A stretch of DNA of 64,000 nt, from the NCBI RefSeq assembly GCF_024623785.1, contig NZ_JANKBZ010000003.1:620001-684000 (forward strand), read 5' to 3'. Made by a program: the position numbers and the translations under genes. The notes under the pieces are model-generated. The model was not told where the DNA came from. It did no database searches and was given only the letters and a program-made list of their open reading frames with translations. Positions 38,136 to 48,374 of this stretch are shown here, piece by piece. The DNA is from Archangium lipolyticum (GTDB lineage Bacteria > Myxococcota > Myxococcia > Myxococcales > Myxococcaceae). Numbering within the stretch: position 1 is the first letter of the stretch; the number at the start of each line of letters is the position of its first letter.

Positions 38136-40307
38136 ATGCCGCAGCCCACCAGACTCCGCGCGCCCCTGGCCCGTTCGACGCTCCTCCACATGGGTGTGCG
38201 CATCGCGGTCATCATCGCGCTGACGACCTTCTTCAGCTACCTCCACATGTACAGCACGCTGCGCACCGAAGCGCTCGCGCAGTTGGAGCAGCATGTGGCG
38301 GAGCGCGGTCAACGGGAGCAGGCCATCTTCGTCCTGGCCGAGGACAACCACGCCCTGCTCAAGAAGACCCTGGAGGAGAGGATCCGGGCCCTCCCTCCGC
38401 AAGAGGTGAGCACCCGTTTCAATCGCCTCTTCATCCATCTGCCCGATGGCACCATCCGCAACCGTACCGAGAACATCGATACCACGACGGCGCCGTGCGT
38501 CTTCATTCCCCGGAACGTGGAGGTCGACGCGGAGATGCGCCGGAGGATTCTCGCCTCGTACGACGTGATCTCCTGGTTCGGACCCGCCTTCTACGTCCGG
38601 TTCACCAACACCGCCGTCACGCTGCCCGAGGGGCCCTTCGTCCTCTACTGGCCCAACAACTCCAGCTGGTGCCTGGACATCCCGCCGGACTTCCGGATCA
38701 CCGACTTCACGCACTTCACCATCAGCGTCCCCCAGAACGATCCCCAGCGGAAGACGATCTGGTCCGGTGTCTACCAGGATCCGGTCAGCAACAAGCCGAT
38801 GGCCTCGGTCGCCACACCGTTGGACGAGCAGGGCCGCCACGTCGCCACCCTCAGCCATGATGTGCTCCTCGAGGAGTTGATGGCCCGCACCATCAACGAT
38901 CACCTGCCTGGCGCGTACAACGTGCTCTTCCGCGACGATGGACAGCTCATCGCCCATCCCGAGCTGAAAGGCACCACGGACCCGGCGGCCCACCTGCGGG
39001 ACATCGTCGAGCGGGTGAAGAACCGTCCACCCGGGGAAACCATGCAGGCGCTCCCCCAGTACGACGAGTACCTCGCCACGGCCCGGCTCCAGGGCCCCGG
39101 ATGGAACCTCGTCACCGTGCTGCCCGAGAGCGTGGTGACCCGGCCCGCCTTCCGTGCGGCCCGCACCGTGCTGATTCTCGGCCTGCTCTCGCTCTGTCTC
39201 GAGCTGGCCATCCTGTACTGGGTGCTCCAGCGGCAGATCACCCGTCCGCTGCTCGCCTTCACCCAGGCCTCCGACCGGGTGGCCTCCGGTGAGTTCCACG
39301 TCGAGCTGGACACCTCACGGGGCGACGAGCTGGGTCTCCTGGCTCGCGCCTTCCGGCTCATGGCCGACCAGGTGCAACGGCGCGAGAAGGAGCTCCATCT
39401 CGCCAACGAGGGACTCGAGCAGCGCGTCGAGGAGCGCACCCGCGAGCTCAAGGACGTCCACATGCAGTTGGTGCAGACCGCCCGCCGCGCCGGCATGGCG
39501 GAGATCGCCACCAACGTGCTGCACAACGTGGGCAACGTGCTCAACAGCGTCTACACCTCCGCCCAGGTCGCCAAGGAGCGGGTAGCCGGCATGCGCCTGG
39601 AGCACGTGGGCCGCGTCGCTCAAATGCTCCAGGAGCGCCAGTCCGACATCGGCACCTTCCTCACCCAGGACGAGCGCGGACGCAACGTGATGCCCTTCCT
39701 GGGCAAGCTGGGACAGAACCTGCTGGACGAGCGCCAGGAGATCCTCGCGCTGCTCGATGACGTGGGGCGCTACACCGAGCACATCGGCGACATCGTCAAG
39801 GTGCAACAGAACTACGCGCGCACGCCCCGGCTCCAGGAAGCCGTCCAACTGGCCGACCTGGTGGAGGACGCGCTGCGCATCAACGCGGCCGGACTCACCC
39901 GCCACCAGGTGAAGGTGGTGCGCCACCTGGCGTCCCTGCCTCCGATGCTCACCGACAAGCACAAGACGCTGATGATCCTGGTCAACCTGGTGAGCAACGC
40001 CAAGTACGCCATGGATGGGTTGCCCCCGGCCGAACGACTCCTGTCCGTGAAGATGGAGCGCGCCGGCACCGACCGCGTCCGCATCCAGGTGCACGACAAC
40101 GGCATGGGCATCGCGCCGGAGATGCTCACCCGCATCTTCCAGTACGGCTTCACCACCCGTGAGGAGGGGCATGGCTTCGGCCTGCATTCCAGCGCCCTGG
40201 CTGCCCAGGAGCTCGGAGGCTCACTGAGCGTCCACAGCAACGGCCCGGGGCATGGAGCCACCTTCACGCTGGAGCTCCCCCATGCTCCGGCCCAGGAGAC
40301 CCCGTGA
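38136..40307 (+). CDS. Membrane sensor histidine kinase with extracytoplasmic Cache-like domain
   Basis: 723 residues from the ATG at 38136. A first membrane segment (RIAVIIALTTFFSYLHMY) and a long extracytoplasmic region of about 300 residues, Cache-like, are followed by a second membrane segment (TVLILGLLSLCLELAILYWV) and a HAMP domain (RQITRPLLAFTQASDRVASG). A coiled-coil leads to the phosphoacceptor box GMAEIATNVLHNVGNVLNSV (His 463) and an HATPase domain with DNGMGIAPEM (Asp 654). The HNVGNV box is a known variant of HisKA common in myxobacteria. No response regulator is adjacent, so it is an orphan kinase. The next gene ends in the same kinase type. Confidence 0.9.
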   Translation: MPQPTRLRAPLARSTLLHMGVRIAVIIALTTFFSYLHMYSTLRTEALAQLEQHVAERGQREQAIFVLAEDNHALLKKTLEERIRALPPQEVSTRFNRLFIHLPDGTIRNRTENIDTTTAPCVFIPRNVEVDAEMRRRILASYDVISWFGPAFYVRFTNTAVTLPEGPFVLYWPNNSSWCLDIPPDFRITDFTHFTISVPQNDPQRKTIWSGVYQDPVSNKPMASVATPLDEQGRHVATLSHDVLLEELMARTINDHLPGAYNVLFRDDGQLIAHPELKGTTDPAAHLRDIVERVKNRPPGETMQALPQYDEYLATARLQGPGWNLVTVLPESVVTRPAFRAARTVLILGLLSLCLELAILYWVLQRQITRPLLAFTQASDRVASGEFHVELDTSRGDELGLLARAFRLMADQVQRREKELHLANEGLEQRVEERTRELKDVHMQLVQTARRAGMAEIATNVLHNVGNVLNSVYTSAQVAKERVAGMRLEHVGRVAQMLQERQSDIGTFLTQDERGRNVMPFLGKLGQNLLDERQEILALLDDVGRYTEHIGDIVKVQQNYARTPRLQEAVQLADLVEDALRINAAGLTRHQVKVVRHLASLPPMLTDKHKTLMILVNLVSNAKYAMDGLPPAERLLSVKMERAGTDRVRIQVHDNGMGIAPEMLTRIFQYGFTTREEGHGFGLHSSALAAQELGGSLSVHSNGPGHGATFTLELPHAPAQETP

Positions 40308-40458
40308 GTTTCCGCCAGCTCCCCGGCCGACGCGGAGAATGAGGCGGGGGGCACACTCCGGGCCTGCATTCGATCGCGTTTGCGGCGAAGATGGCGGATG
40401 GTCGGTCCCCCCCCCGGCCGACGCCCCCACCCCCGGTCCCGAGTCGTTCCCTCACGGC

Positions 40459-43400
40459 ATGTTGCACCTCCCTGGCTACACCCTCCGAGGGGCCATCAAG
40501 GCCACCAGCACCAACCTCATCTTCCATGCGGTGCGTGATGCCGATGGCCTCCCCCTCATCCTCAAGACGCCCGCGGCCCACTTCCCGAACCAACGAGAGC
40601 TCGAGCGCTATCGCCGTGAGTTCGGCATCCTCCAGCGCCTCCAGGACGTGCGCGGCGTCACCCGCGTCCATGCCTGCGAGCATCACCAGGAGCGCCCGGT
40701 GCTCCTGTTGGAGGAAGTGGAGGGTGAGCCCCTGTCCGAGCTCACCGGCCGCCCCTTCGAGGTGATCCGCGCCCTGGACCTGGCCCTCTCCCTGGCCTCC
40801 ACCCTGGCCGAGCTCCACCGCCACGGTGTCATCCACAAGGACCTCAAACCTTCCAACATCATCGTCACCCCCTCGGGGGACACCCGGCTCATCGACTTCG
40901 GCACCGCCACCCTTCAGCTCGTCGAGCACGTGGACGCGGCCCCCGCCGCCCTCATCGAGGGCACCCTGGCCTACATGTCCCCCGAGCAGACCGGGCGCAT
41001 GAACCGCCCGGTGGACTCCCGCACCGACCTGTACTCGCTGGGTGTCACCCTCTATGAACTCCTGACCGGCAGCCGCCCCTTCCATGGGCGTGACGCACTC
41101 GAGTGGTTCCATGCGCACATGGCCCAGGCGCCCCAGTCACCGCTGGAGCGGGTACCGGGCCTGCCGCCCGTCCTCTCCGCCATCGTCCTCAAGCTGCTGG
41201 CCAAGGTCGCCGAGGAGCGCTACCAGAGCGCCGACGGGCTCCAGGCGGACCTCGAGCGGTGCCGGAACGACCTGCTCCGGGGCGTGCACGAGGACTTTCC
41301 CCTCGGAGTGCACGACGCCCCCACCCATTTCCAGCTCCCCCAGCGCCTCTACGGGCGGGGCTCGGAGGCCGCGGTCCTGCACCAGGGCTTCGAGCGCGTG
41401 GCGCAGAGCGGACGGCCCGAGCTGATCCTGGTCCACGGGTACTCCGGCATCGGCAAATCCACCGTGGTCAACGAGCTGCACAAGCCCGTGGTGCGCCAGC
41501 GTGGCTTCTTCCTCGGCGGCAAGTTCGAACAGTTCCAGCGGGACATCCCCTACGCCACCCTGGCCCAGGCCATCCGCGACCTGACGCAACAACTGCTCGC
41601 CAGCACCGACGAGGAGCTGGCCCGTTGGAGCGCGCATCTGAACGAGGCCTGGGAGGGACAGGGTCAGGTCCTCGTGGACGTGGTGCCCCAGCTCGGACTC
41701 GTCGCCGGCAAGCAGCCCCCGGTCCAGGAGCTGCCTCCCACCGAGGCCCAGCACCGCTTCCACCGCGTCTTCCGCAAGCTCCTCGGTGTCTTCGCCACTC
41801 CCGAGCACCCCCTCGTCGTCTTCCTGGATGACCTCCAGTGGGCGGATCTCGCCAGCCTCCAGTTCATCCACCACCTGCTCACCCATCCGGAGACACCTCC
41901 GGTCCTGCTCATCGGGGCCTATCGCGACAACGAGGTCGGCCCCACCCACCCGTTGGCGCATACGTTGGAGGGACTGCGCAAGGCCGGCGCGCGGATGACC
42001 GATCTCCAGCTCGAGCCGCTGAGCCTCGACGAGGTGAGGCAGCTCGTCGCCGACACGCTGCCAGGAGCGGGGCCAGGGATCGTCGAACCCCTCGCGGCCC
42101 TGGCTCGCGACAAGACGGGAGGCAATCCCTTCTTCCTGTTGCGGTTCCTGCGCACGCTCAACCAGGACAGGCTCTTGCGCCGTACGCCCGAGGGCGCCTG
42201 GAGCTGGGACGCCGAAGCCACCCGAGCCAGGGGCTACTCCGACAACGTCGTCGACTTCATGGCTGGCAAGCTGCGCCAGCTGCCCATGAGTACCCAGCAC
42301 CTGCTGCGGCTCGCGGCCTGTGTCGGCAACGCGTTCACGCTCCAGATGCTCGGCCTCATCTCCCACATGCCGGAGCCCTCCGAGGTGGAGCAGGGCCTCG
42401 AGCCCGCGCTCCAGGAAGGCATGCTGGTACGTGCCAGTCCGGAGCAGTACCGCTTCCTCCACGACCGCATCCAGCAGGCGGCCCGCGCCCTCATCCCCGA
42501 GGCGGAGCGCAAGGCCGTCCACCTGCGCATCGGCCGGTTGCTGTTGGAGAGCCTGTCGCCGGAAGCGGTGCGGGAGAAGCTCTTCGACGTCGTGAGCCAT
42601 CTCAGCGCCGGAGCGGAGCTGATCGATCACCCCGAGGAGCGGCTCCGTGTGGCGATCCTGAACGCCGAGGCCGGACGGAAGGCCAAGGCCTCCACCGCGT
42701 TCCGCTCCGCCGTTGCCTATCTCACCACGGCCTTCCAGTTGCTCCCGGGAGACCCCTGGGAGAACGAGCCCGAGCTGGCCTTCAAGATCCAGCTCGACCG
42801 GGCCACCTGTGAGTTCATGAGCGGAGACGCCGCCGAGGCCCGCCGCCTGGTGGAGGAGCTCCGGCCCCGGGCCAGCACCCGCGCGGACACGGCGGCCGTC
42901 TACCGCTTGAAGAGCAACATCCACGTCGCCGCCAGTGAGATCCAGACGGCCATCGCCAGCCTCGTGGAGTGCCTTGCCCAGATGGGCCTGCCCATGTCCC
43001 TGCGCCCCTCCTGGGAGGAGGTCGTGGCCGCCAACGAGGAGGTGTGGGCCCTGCTGGGCGATCGCCCCATCGAGAGGCTCGTCGACCTGCCTCGCATGAC
43101 GGATCCGGACATGGAGGCGGTGATGAACGTGCTCGGCGCCCTGACCGCGCCAGCGTACTTCACCAATCACCACCTGCTCATCGTCGTCCTGTGCCGGATG
43201 GTCTCCCTCAGCATCCGCCACGGCAACACCGCCTCGTCCGCGCACGGGTATGCCTGGTACGGCGTGATGCTGGGCCCCTCCTTCAAGCGGTACCGGGAAG
43301 CCTACGCCTTCGGCCAGCTCGCCTGGGCCCTCGTCGAGCGCTACGACCTCTCCTCCATCCGCGGCAAGATCCTCTACATCCAGGAGGTCATCAACAACTG

Positions 43401-45738
43401 GACCCAGCCGCTCCCAGGCGGCCTGGAGCTCGTCCGCCGGGGCTTCCACCACTCGCTCCAGGCCAGTGATCTCCAGATCGCCAGCTTCTGCTGCGGCCAC
43501 ATCGTCACGCTCCAGCTCGCGCTGGGGCACGACCTGGAGGAGGTCTACCAGGAGTCGGTCGCACGACTGGCCTTCCTGCGCAAGACGAGCTTCCCGGACA
43601 TGCAGTCCGTCCTCATCCACATGCAGCGCTACGTGCAGCAGCTGCGCGGCCTCTCCCCGGCATTCGGCTCGCTGAACGGGGAGGACTTCGACGAGCAGTC
43701 CTTCGAGGCCGGGCTGACCCCCGCCCGGATGAGCACCATGCGGTGCTGGTATTGGCTCTTCAAGATGCAGGCGCGCTTCCTGAGTGGCGCCTACGCCGAG
43801 GCGCGCGAGGCGGGGGCCCGGGCCGCCGAGCTGGCCTGGTCCTCGCTCGGACAGATCCAGCTCCTGGACTTCCACCTCTTCCGAGCCCTGACCCTGGCCG
43901 CCTGCCATGGGACGATGGCACCCGAGGAACGGCCCCAGGCCCTGGCGGCCCTCCGCGAGCACCAGCAACAGCTCGCCGAGTGGGCCAGCCACCAGCCCGC
44001 GACCTTCCGCGCCCCCGAGCGGATGGTGTCCGCGGAGCTGGCCCGCCTCACGGACCGGGAAGGCGAGGCCCTCCGCGCCTACGAGGAAGCACACCAGTCG
44101 GCCCGTGAGCACGGCTTCATCCAGCACGTCGCCCTGGCCAGTGAGCTCGCCGCCCGCTTCTGGTACGAGCGGAAGGTGCCGACCCTCGCCGACACCTACG
44201 CCCGCAAGGCCCGGGAGGCCTGGCTGCGCTGGGGCGCCCGGGGCAAGGTGAAGCACCTGGACTCCGAGTGGCCGCACCTGGTCTCCTCCATGGCGGCCGG
44301 GGAGGACTCCACCGATACGGACTCCACGCAGATCGACGCGCTCACCGTCGTCAAGGCCCAGCAGGCCATCTCCGGGGAGATCGTCCTCGAGCGGCTGGCG
44401 GCCACGCTGCTCCGCGCCGCCATCGAGAACGCCGGAGCCCAGCGCGGCGCCCTGCTACTGCCTCGCGGCGACAAGCTCCCGGTGGTCGCCGTCGTGGGCA
44501 CTTCGCCGGAGGACTCCGCCACCCCGCCGGACGAGTCCCGGCTGCCATGGACCCTCATCTCCTACGTCAGGCGGACCCGAGAGCACGTGCTGATTGGAGA
44601 TGCCTCCCAGCCCCACCCCTTCTCGTCCGATGCCTGGCTCACACTGGGCCGCGCCCGCTCGGTGCTCTGCCTTCCCCTTCTGCGCCAGGAGGATTTCCGC
44701 GGCGTGCTGTACCTGGAGAACGGCCTCACCACCAACGCCTTCACTCCCTCCCGCCTCTCCCTGCTCGGACACCTCGCCTGCCAGGCCGCCATCTCCATCG
44801 AGAACGCCCAGCTGTATGCCGAGGTCCAGCGCGCGGAGGCCGCGCTGCGCAGCGCCAATGACGACCTGGAGAAGCGCGTGGAGGAGCGCACGCGCGAGCT
44901 CAAGCAGACCCAGGCCCGCCTGGTGGACTCCGCGAGAGGGGCCGGCATGGCCGAAGTGGCCGCCAACGTGCTGCACAACGTCGGCAATGTCCTCACCAGT
45001 GCCGTCATCAACCTCCAGAGCATGACCGAGATGGTGAATGCCTCGCGCGTGGGCCGGCTCAAGCAGGTCAGCACCCTGCTCGAGTCGCACCACGGTGAGC
45101 TGGCGGACTTCCTCACCCGCGATCCACGCGGTACTCAACTGCCGGTCTACCTGTCCGCGCTCGGGGACGAGCTGCTCCGCGAGCAGAAGATGCTCCAGGA
45201 CAGCATGGGGGCCATGGGCAAGCACATCGAGCACATCCGCGCCATCGTCCAGATCCAACAGACCTATGCGCGCAACACGCTCGTCGTCGAGGAGTGCGAT
45301 CTCCCGCTCCTCATCGACGATGCGCTGAGCATCCAGCTGCCCTCCCTCGAGCGCCACGGCATCAGCGTCACCCGGGAGCTCCCTCCCCTGCCCAGGACGC
45401 GGCTCGACAAGCACAAGGTGGTGCAGATCCTCGTCAACCTCATCAGCAACGCCAAGAACGCCATGCTCGCCCTTCCCACGGACCAGCGCCACCTGCACGT
45501 CCAGCTCGGGGCGGAGGACAACATGGCCCGGATCCGGGTCGTGGACAACGGCATGGGCATCGCTCCGGAGCTCCGCGAGCGGCTCTTCTCCCAGGGCTTC
45601 ACGACCCGGGAGGGAGGACATGGCCTGGGCCTGCACTCCAGCGCGCTCGCGGCGAAGATGCTCGGCGGCAGCCTCTCCCTGGAGAGCGAAGGGCCGGGCA
45701 AGGGCGCCACGGCCATCCTCGAGCTGCCCCTCTCGTAG
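40459..45738 (+). CDS. Hybrid Ser/Thr kinase - AAA ATPase - GAF - histidine kinase
   Basis: 1759 residues from the ATG at 40459. Order: Ser/Thr kinase domain (1-265; HKDLKPSN with H126 and D128, DFG at 146-148, no glycine-rich loop); AAA/NB-ARC-like ATPase (Walker A GYSGIGKST 327-335, Walker B LVVFLDDLQWADL); a long TPR-like helical region (about 700-1290); GAF (about 1297-1450); histidine kinase with GMAEVAANVLHNVGNVLTSA (H1506) and DNGMGIAPEL (D1696). This trifunctional layout is found in myxobacteria and cyanobacteria. Such proteins are thought to integrate signals, and whether each kinase is active is untested. The HK module is closely similar to that of the upstream kinase. No output regulator is nearby. 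Confidence 0.93.
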   Translation: MLHLPGYTLRGAIKATSTNLIFHAVRDADGLPLILKTPAAHFPNQRELERYRREFGILQRLQDVRGVTRVHACEHHQERPVLLLEEVEGEPLSELTGRPFEVIRALDLALSLASTLAELHRHGVIHKDLKPSNIIVTPSGDTRLIDFGTATLQLVEHVDAAPAALIEGTLAYMSPEQTGRMNRPVDSRTDLYSLGVTLYELLTGSRPFHGRDALEWFHAHMAQAPQSPLERVPGLPPVLSAIVLKLLAKVAEERYQSADGLQADLERCRNDLLRGVHEDFPLGVHDAPTHFQLPQRLYGRGSEAAVLHQGFERVAQSGRPELILVHGYSGIGKSTVVNELHKPVVRQRGFFLGGKFEQFQRDIPYATLAQAIRDLTQQLLASTDEELARWSAHLNEAWEGQGQVLVDVVPQLGLVAGKQPPVQELPPTEAQHRFHRVFRKLLGVFATPEHPLVVFLDDLQWADLASLQFIHHLLTHPETPPVLLIGAYRDNEVGPTHPLAHTLEGLRKAGARMTDLQLEPLSLDEVRQLVADTLPGAGPGIVEPLAALARDKTGGNPFFLLRFLRTLNQDRLLRRTPEGAWSWDAEATRARGYSDNVVDFMAGKLRQLPMSTQHLLRLAACVGNAFTLQMLGLISHMPEPSEVEQGLEPALQEGMLVRASPEQYRFLHDRIQQAARALIPEAERKAVHLRIGRLLLESLSPEAVREKLFDVVSHLSAGAELIDHPEERLRVAILNAEAGRKAKASTAFRSAVAYLTTAFQLLPGDPWENEPELAFKIQLDRATCEFMSGDAAEARRLVEELRPRASTRADTAAVYRLKSNIHVAASEIQTAIASLVECLAQMGLPMSLRPSWEEVVAANEEVWALLGDRPIERLVDLPRMTDPDMEAVMNVLGALTAPAYFTNHHLLIVVLCRMVSLSIRHGNTASSAHGYAWYGVMLGPSFKRYREAYAFGQLAWALVERYDLSSIRGKILYIQEVINNWTQPLPGGLELVRRGFHHSLQASDLQIASFCCGHIVTLQLALGHDLEEVYQESVARLAFLRKTSFPDMQSVLIHMQRYVQQLRGLSPAFGSLNGEDFDEQSFEAGLTPARMSTMRCWYWLFKMQARFLSGAYAEAREAGARAAELAWSSLGQIQLLDFHLFRALTLAACHGTMAPEERPQALAALREHQQQLAEWASHQPATFRAPERMVSAELARLTDREGEALRAYEEAHQSAREHGFIQHVALASELAARFWYERKVPTLADTYARKAREAWLRWGARGKVKHLDSEWPHLVSSMAAGEDSTDTDSTQIDALTVVKAQQAISGEIVLERLAATLLRAAIENAGAQRGALLLPRGDKLPVVAVVGTSPEDSATPPDESRLPWTLISYVRRTREHVLIGDASQPHPFSSDAWLTLGRARSVLCLPLLRQEDFRGVLYLENGLTTNAFTPSRLSLLGHLACQAAISIENAQLYAEVQRAEAALRSANDDLEKRVEERTRELKQTQARLVDSARGAGMAEVAANVLHNVGNVLTSAVINLQSMTEMVNASRVGRLKQVSTLLESHHGELADFLTRDPRGTQLPVYLSALGDELLREQKMLQDSMGAMGKHIEHIRAIVQIQQTYARNTLVVEECDLPLLIDDALSIQLPSLERHGISVTRELPPLPRTRLDKHKVVQILVNLISNAKNAMLALPTDQRHLHVQLGAEDNMARIRVVDNGMGIAPELRERLFSQGFTTREGGHGLGLHSSALAAKMLGGSLSLESEGPGKGATAILELPLS

Positions 45739-45747
45739 GGAGGGTCC

Positions 45748-46509
45748 CTACTGCGCGACGTAGCCGCCATCCACGGGCATCGCCGCGCCCGTGATGAAGG
45801 ACGCCGCGCCCGAGGACAACCACACCACGGCCTCGGCGATCTCCTCCGGCAGCGCCATCCGGCCCACCGGCTCCGAGGCTATCGCCGCGGCTTCCAGCTC
45901 CTTGTTCTGGTCGGTGAAGACCGTGACCATGGGCGTGCGGACGACACCCGGACACACCGCGTTGATGCGGATGTTCGCCTTGGCGTAATCCAGCGCGGCC
46001 GCCTTCGTGAGACCGACGAGCCCGTGCTTGGCGGCCACGTACGCGGGCGCCATCTGGACGCCTACCAACCCCGCCACCGAGGCGGTGCTGACGATGCTGC
46101 CGCCCCCCTGCTTCAGCATCTGCTGGATCTCCTGCTTCATGCACAGCCACGCGCCCTTGAGATTGGTGGCGATGACCTGGTCCCAGGCGTCCTCGGGATA
46201 ATCACCCGTGGGAGCCATGAGCCCGGCGATGCCGGCGTTGTTCACGGCGCAGTCCAGCCGCCCGAAGGCCTCCACCGTACCGCGAACGAGCGCCTCCACC
46301 TCGGAGGACCTCGAGATGTCGCAGCGGATGAAGCGCGTCTCTCCGCCCTGCTTCTGGATGGCCGCCACGGTCTCCTCTCCGCCAGCGACGTTGATGTCGG
46401 AGACGATGACCCGCGCCCCCTCGCGAGCGAACGCCATCGCCACCGCACGACCGATGCCCGAACCGGAGCCCGTCACGAGCGCCGCCTTGCCTTCCAATCT
46501 TCTGGTCAT
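45748..46509 (-). CDS. Short-chain dehydrogenase/reductase (glucose-dehydrogenase-like)
   Basis: 253 residues from the ATG at 46509; longer frames lack SDR sequence. Rossmann motif TGSGSGIG, NNAG at the beta-4 strand, catalytic Ser and YVAAKHG (Tyr-x-x-x-Lys). Classical SDR length. Converges on the kinase gene and follows the tannase-family gene on the same strand. Substrate unknown. Confidence 0.92.
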   Translation of the reverse strand: MTRRLEGKAALVTGSGSGIGRAVAMAFAREGARVIVSDINVAGGEETVAAIQKQGGETRFIRCDISRSSEVEALVRGTVEAFGRLDCAVNNAGIAGLMAPTGDYPEDAWDQVIATNLKGAWLCMKQEIQQMLKQGGGSIVSTASVAGLVGVQMAPAYVAAKHGLVGLTKAAALDYAKANIRINAVCPGVVRTPMVTVFTDQNKELEAAAIASEPVGRMALPEEIAEAVVWLSSGAASFITGAAMPVDGGYVAQ

Positions 46510-46528
46510 GGTTCTGTCCTCGAAGCGA

Positions 46529-48061
46529 TCAGGGGTTGACGCAGGTAAAGCTCCCAGCCGAGTTGACGTCCCCCGAACCATTGTACCTGGGGTACTGCGG
46601 ATACTTGCACAGGGGCCTGGAAAGAACGGTCTCGCCCGTCTGCGGATTCAGCTTCGCCGCCACCAGCCCCGCCTGTGAAGGCGCAACACCCTTCTCGACC
46701 CAGTTCTCCAACGCCGTGAGCAGATCCACGGAATCCGCTCCGGCTCCACCAGCGCAGTGGTTGACGCCTGGGGCGGGAAAGTACTCGACGAACGTATCCG
46801 CCTCGGCCAGACCGCCCGCGGCCTGGACCAGGTTCTCGTAATACACATCCGTCCCCTTCTGGCTGATGGCCGCATCGGTGCCGCCGTGCCAGAGAATCAA
46901 CTTGCCGCCACGCGCCCGGAACCGCGTGAGGTCCGTGCTGTTGGCAGACACCAGGTCCGACACCTCGTCGATCCGGGGGAGCCAGTCGTTGGGCTCGAAG
47001 GTCAACGGGTCGAAGTCAGGGTCGCGGGTGATGAAGAACTTGATCAGACCGCTCCCGAAGAGGCCGCTCAGCGAGAGTGTGGCGTTCCCATTGCCCGTGA
47101 TCCACGCGGCCCAGCCATCCGGGTCCGCCTCCCCTCCCGGCGGCCACCCCTGATTGAGGGTCGCGCCATTGAGAACGAACGGAGAGTAGATCGTCCTGAC
47201 CGACGTCTCCTGCTCGGACGTCAGACAATCATCCCGCTCGGCCCCGAGGCACCGGAGCACCGCGGGATCGAACTGGCAGGCCGAGGGCAGGGAAATCATG
47301 CCGTCGGCGACACCATCCTTCGCGTCACACGCATCGAGCACCGCCTTGCCCAGGGCCACGAGCTTCGCGGAGGAGAGATTGGCGCCGGGCTTCGACAGCT
47401 GCCGGGTGTTCCGGTTGAACGCAAGCAATAACTCCACGAAGTTGTAGGCGGGAGCCCGGGCGATGATTCCATCGAAGTCCTCCGGCCACCGCTGCGCTTC
47501 GATCAGCGCCTCCCGGCCTCCATTGGAGCACCCCTCGAAATAGGTCTTCGTGGAGCTCGTGCCGTATCTCTCCTGGATGATCGCCTTCGCGACGGGCTGC
47601 ACCCGGTGGATGGAGAGATAGGCGAAGTCATCGAGCTTCTGGGGATCCAGGGCGAAAGAGCCGTCCAGGACATCACCCGTATGCCCACCATTCGAGGCAA
47701 TGGAGGCGTACCCCTTCTGTGTATAGACATCTCCACTGGGAATGAAGCCGTCGAAGCCGCCGCCACCGGCATGAACCGTCTTTCCGTTCCACGAGGAGGG
47801 CAGACGCACCTCGAATTCGAGCGAAGGGGGAAGCGCTCCAGAGACCTTGCAATATTCCGGCAACTGGCCGGACGCGGCGACGAGCTCGGCACCGGTGATG
47901 CTTGCCCCTTCCAGGGTCCGTCCACGGAAGCCCTCGCATCGGCTCCGGGGCGTCGGTTCGGGAGGGTCGTCGCATCCGCCCAGCAGCAGGAGCACCGCGA
48001 GGGCTGAGCTCCACCAGGAGAACGTGCCGGGCCCAGTGGATTCCAAGGAGTTGGGAGTCAT
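46529..48061 (-). CDS. Tannase/feruloyl esterase family lipoprotein
   Basis: 510 residues. Signal with lipobox LLLLGGC. The nucleophile motif GCSNGGR is diagnostic of the tannase/feruloyl esterase (PF07519) family. GGKLILWHGGTDAAI carries the Asp and PAPGVNHCAGG carries the His of the triad. Cysteine pair flanking the active site is present (Cys in GCSNGG and HCAGG), as in fungal members. It would hydrolyse plant phenolic esters or related esters outside the cytoplasm. It ends 19 nt upstream of the SDR gene. Confidence 0.9.
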   Translation of the reverse strand: MTPNSLESTGPGTFSWWSSALAVLLLLGGCDDPPEPTPRSRCEGFRGRTLEGASITGAELVAASGQLPEYCKVSGALPPSLEFEVRLPSSWNGKTVHAGGGGFDGFIPSGDVYTQKGYASIASNGGHTGDVLDGSFALDPQKLDDFAYLSIHRVQPVAKAIIQERYGTSSTKTYFEGCSNGGREALIEAQRWPEDFDGIIARAPAYNFVELLLAFNRNTRQLSKPGANLSSAKLVALGKAVLDACDAKDGVADGMISLPSACQFDPAVLRCLGAERDDCLTSEQETSVRTIYSPFVLNGATLNQGWPPGGEADPDGWAAWITGNGNATLSLSGLFGSGLIKFFITRDPDFDPLTFEPNDWLPRIDEVSDLVSANSTDLTRFRARGGKLILWHGGTDAAISQKGTDVYYENLVQAAGGLAEADTFVEYFPAPGVNHCAGGAGADSVDLLTALENWVEKGVAPSQAGLVAAKLNPQTGETVLSRPLCKYPQYPRYNGSGDVNSAGSFTCVNP

Positions 48062-48373
48062 GTCTTCATCTCTCCTGAGGGTCGTGAGCGAGCGAGGTTA
48101 CGCACTCTTCCCACGACGCATCAGCCATGCGCACGGCGGCATGTTGGCCAGACTTCGTTGCGCTAACTCCACGTCCGGAACTTCCGGCCACGAGCCCCCA
48201 CGCGGCCGGACCCCCGCCCGCCCCCTGGCCTCTGCCCACCCTCGCCCACCGCCCCTCCCTCCGGTGCATTCCCGTACCGCGAGGTAGGGCTCGGTGGGCC
48301 TCCATGCCCGGGACCGGCCGTCCGTTGCTTCTCTCTTTGCGAAGGGCGGCCCTCATGGGTTAGGTTCCGCGCA
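48062..48373. other. Intergenic region before ahcY riboswitch
   Basis: 312 nt between the divergent tannase-family gene and the SAH riboswitch. It should contain promoters for both. No further gene or repeat is seen. Confidence 0.5.
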
Positions 48374-48374
48374 C

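Noticed and set aside
41137-44277. 1046-codon minus-strand frame inside the hybrid kinase gene
   Set aside because: Shadow frame; the plus-strand product has clear kinase, ATPase and HK motifs through this region.
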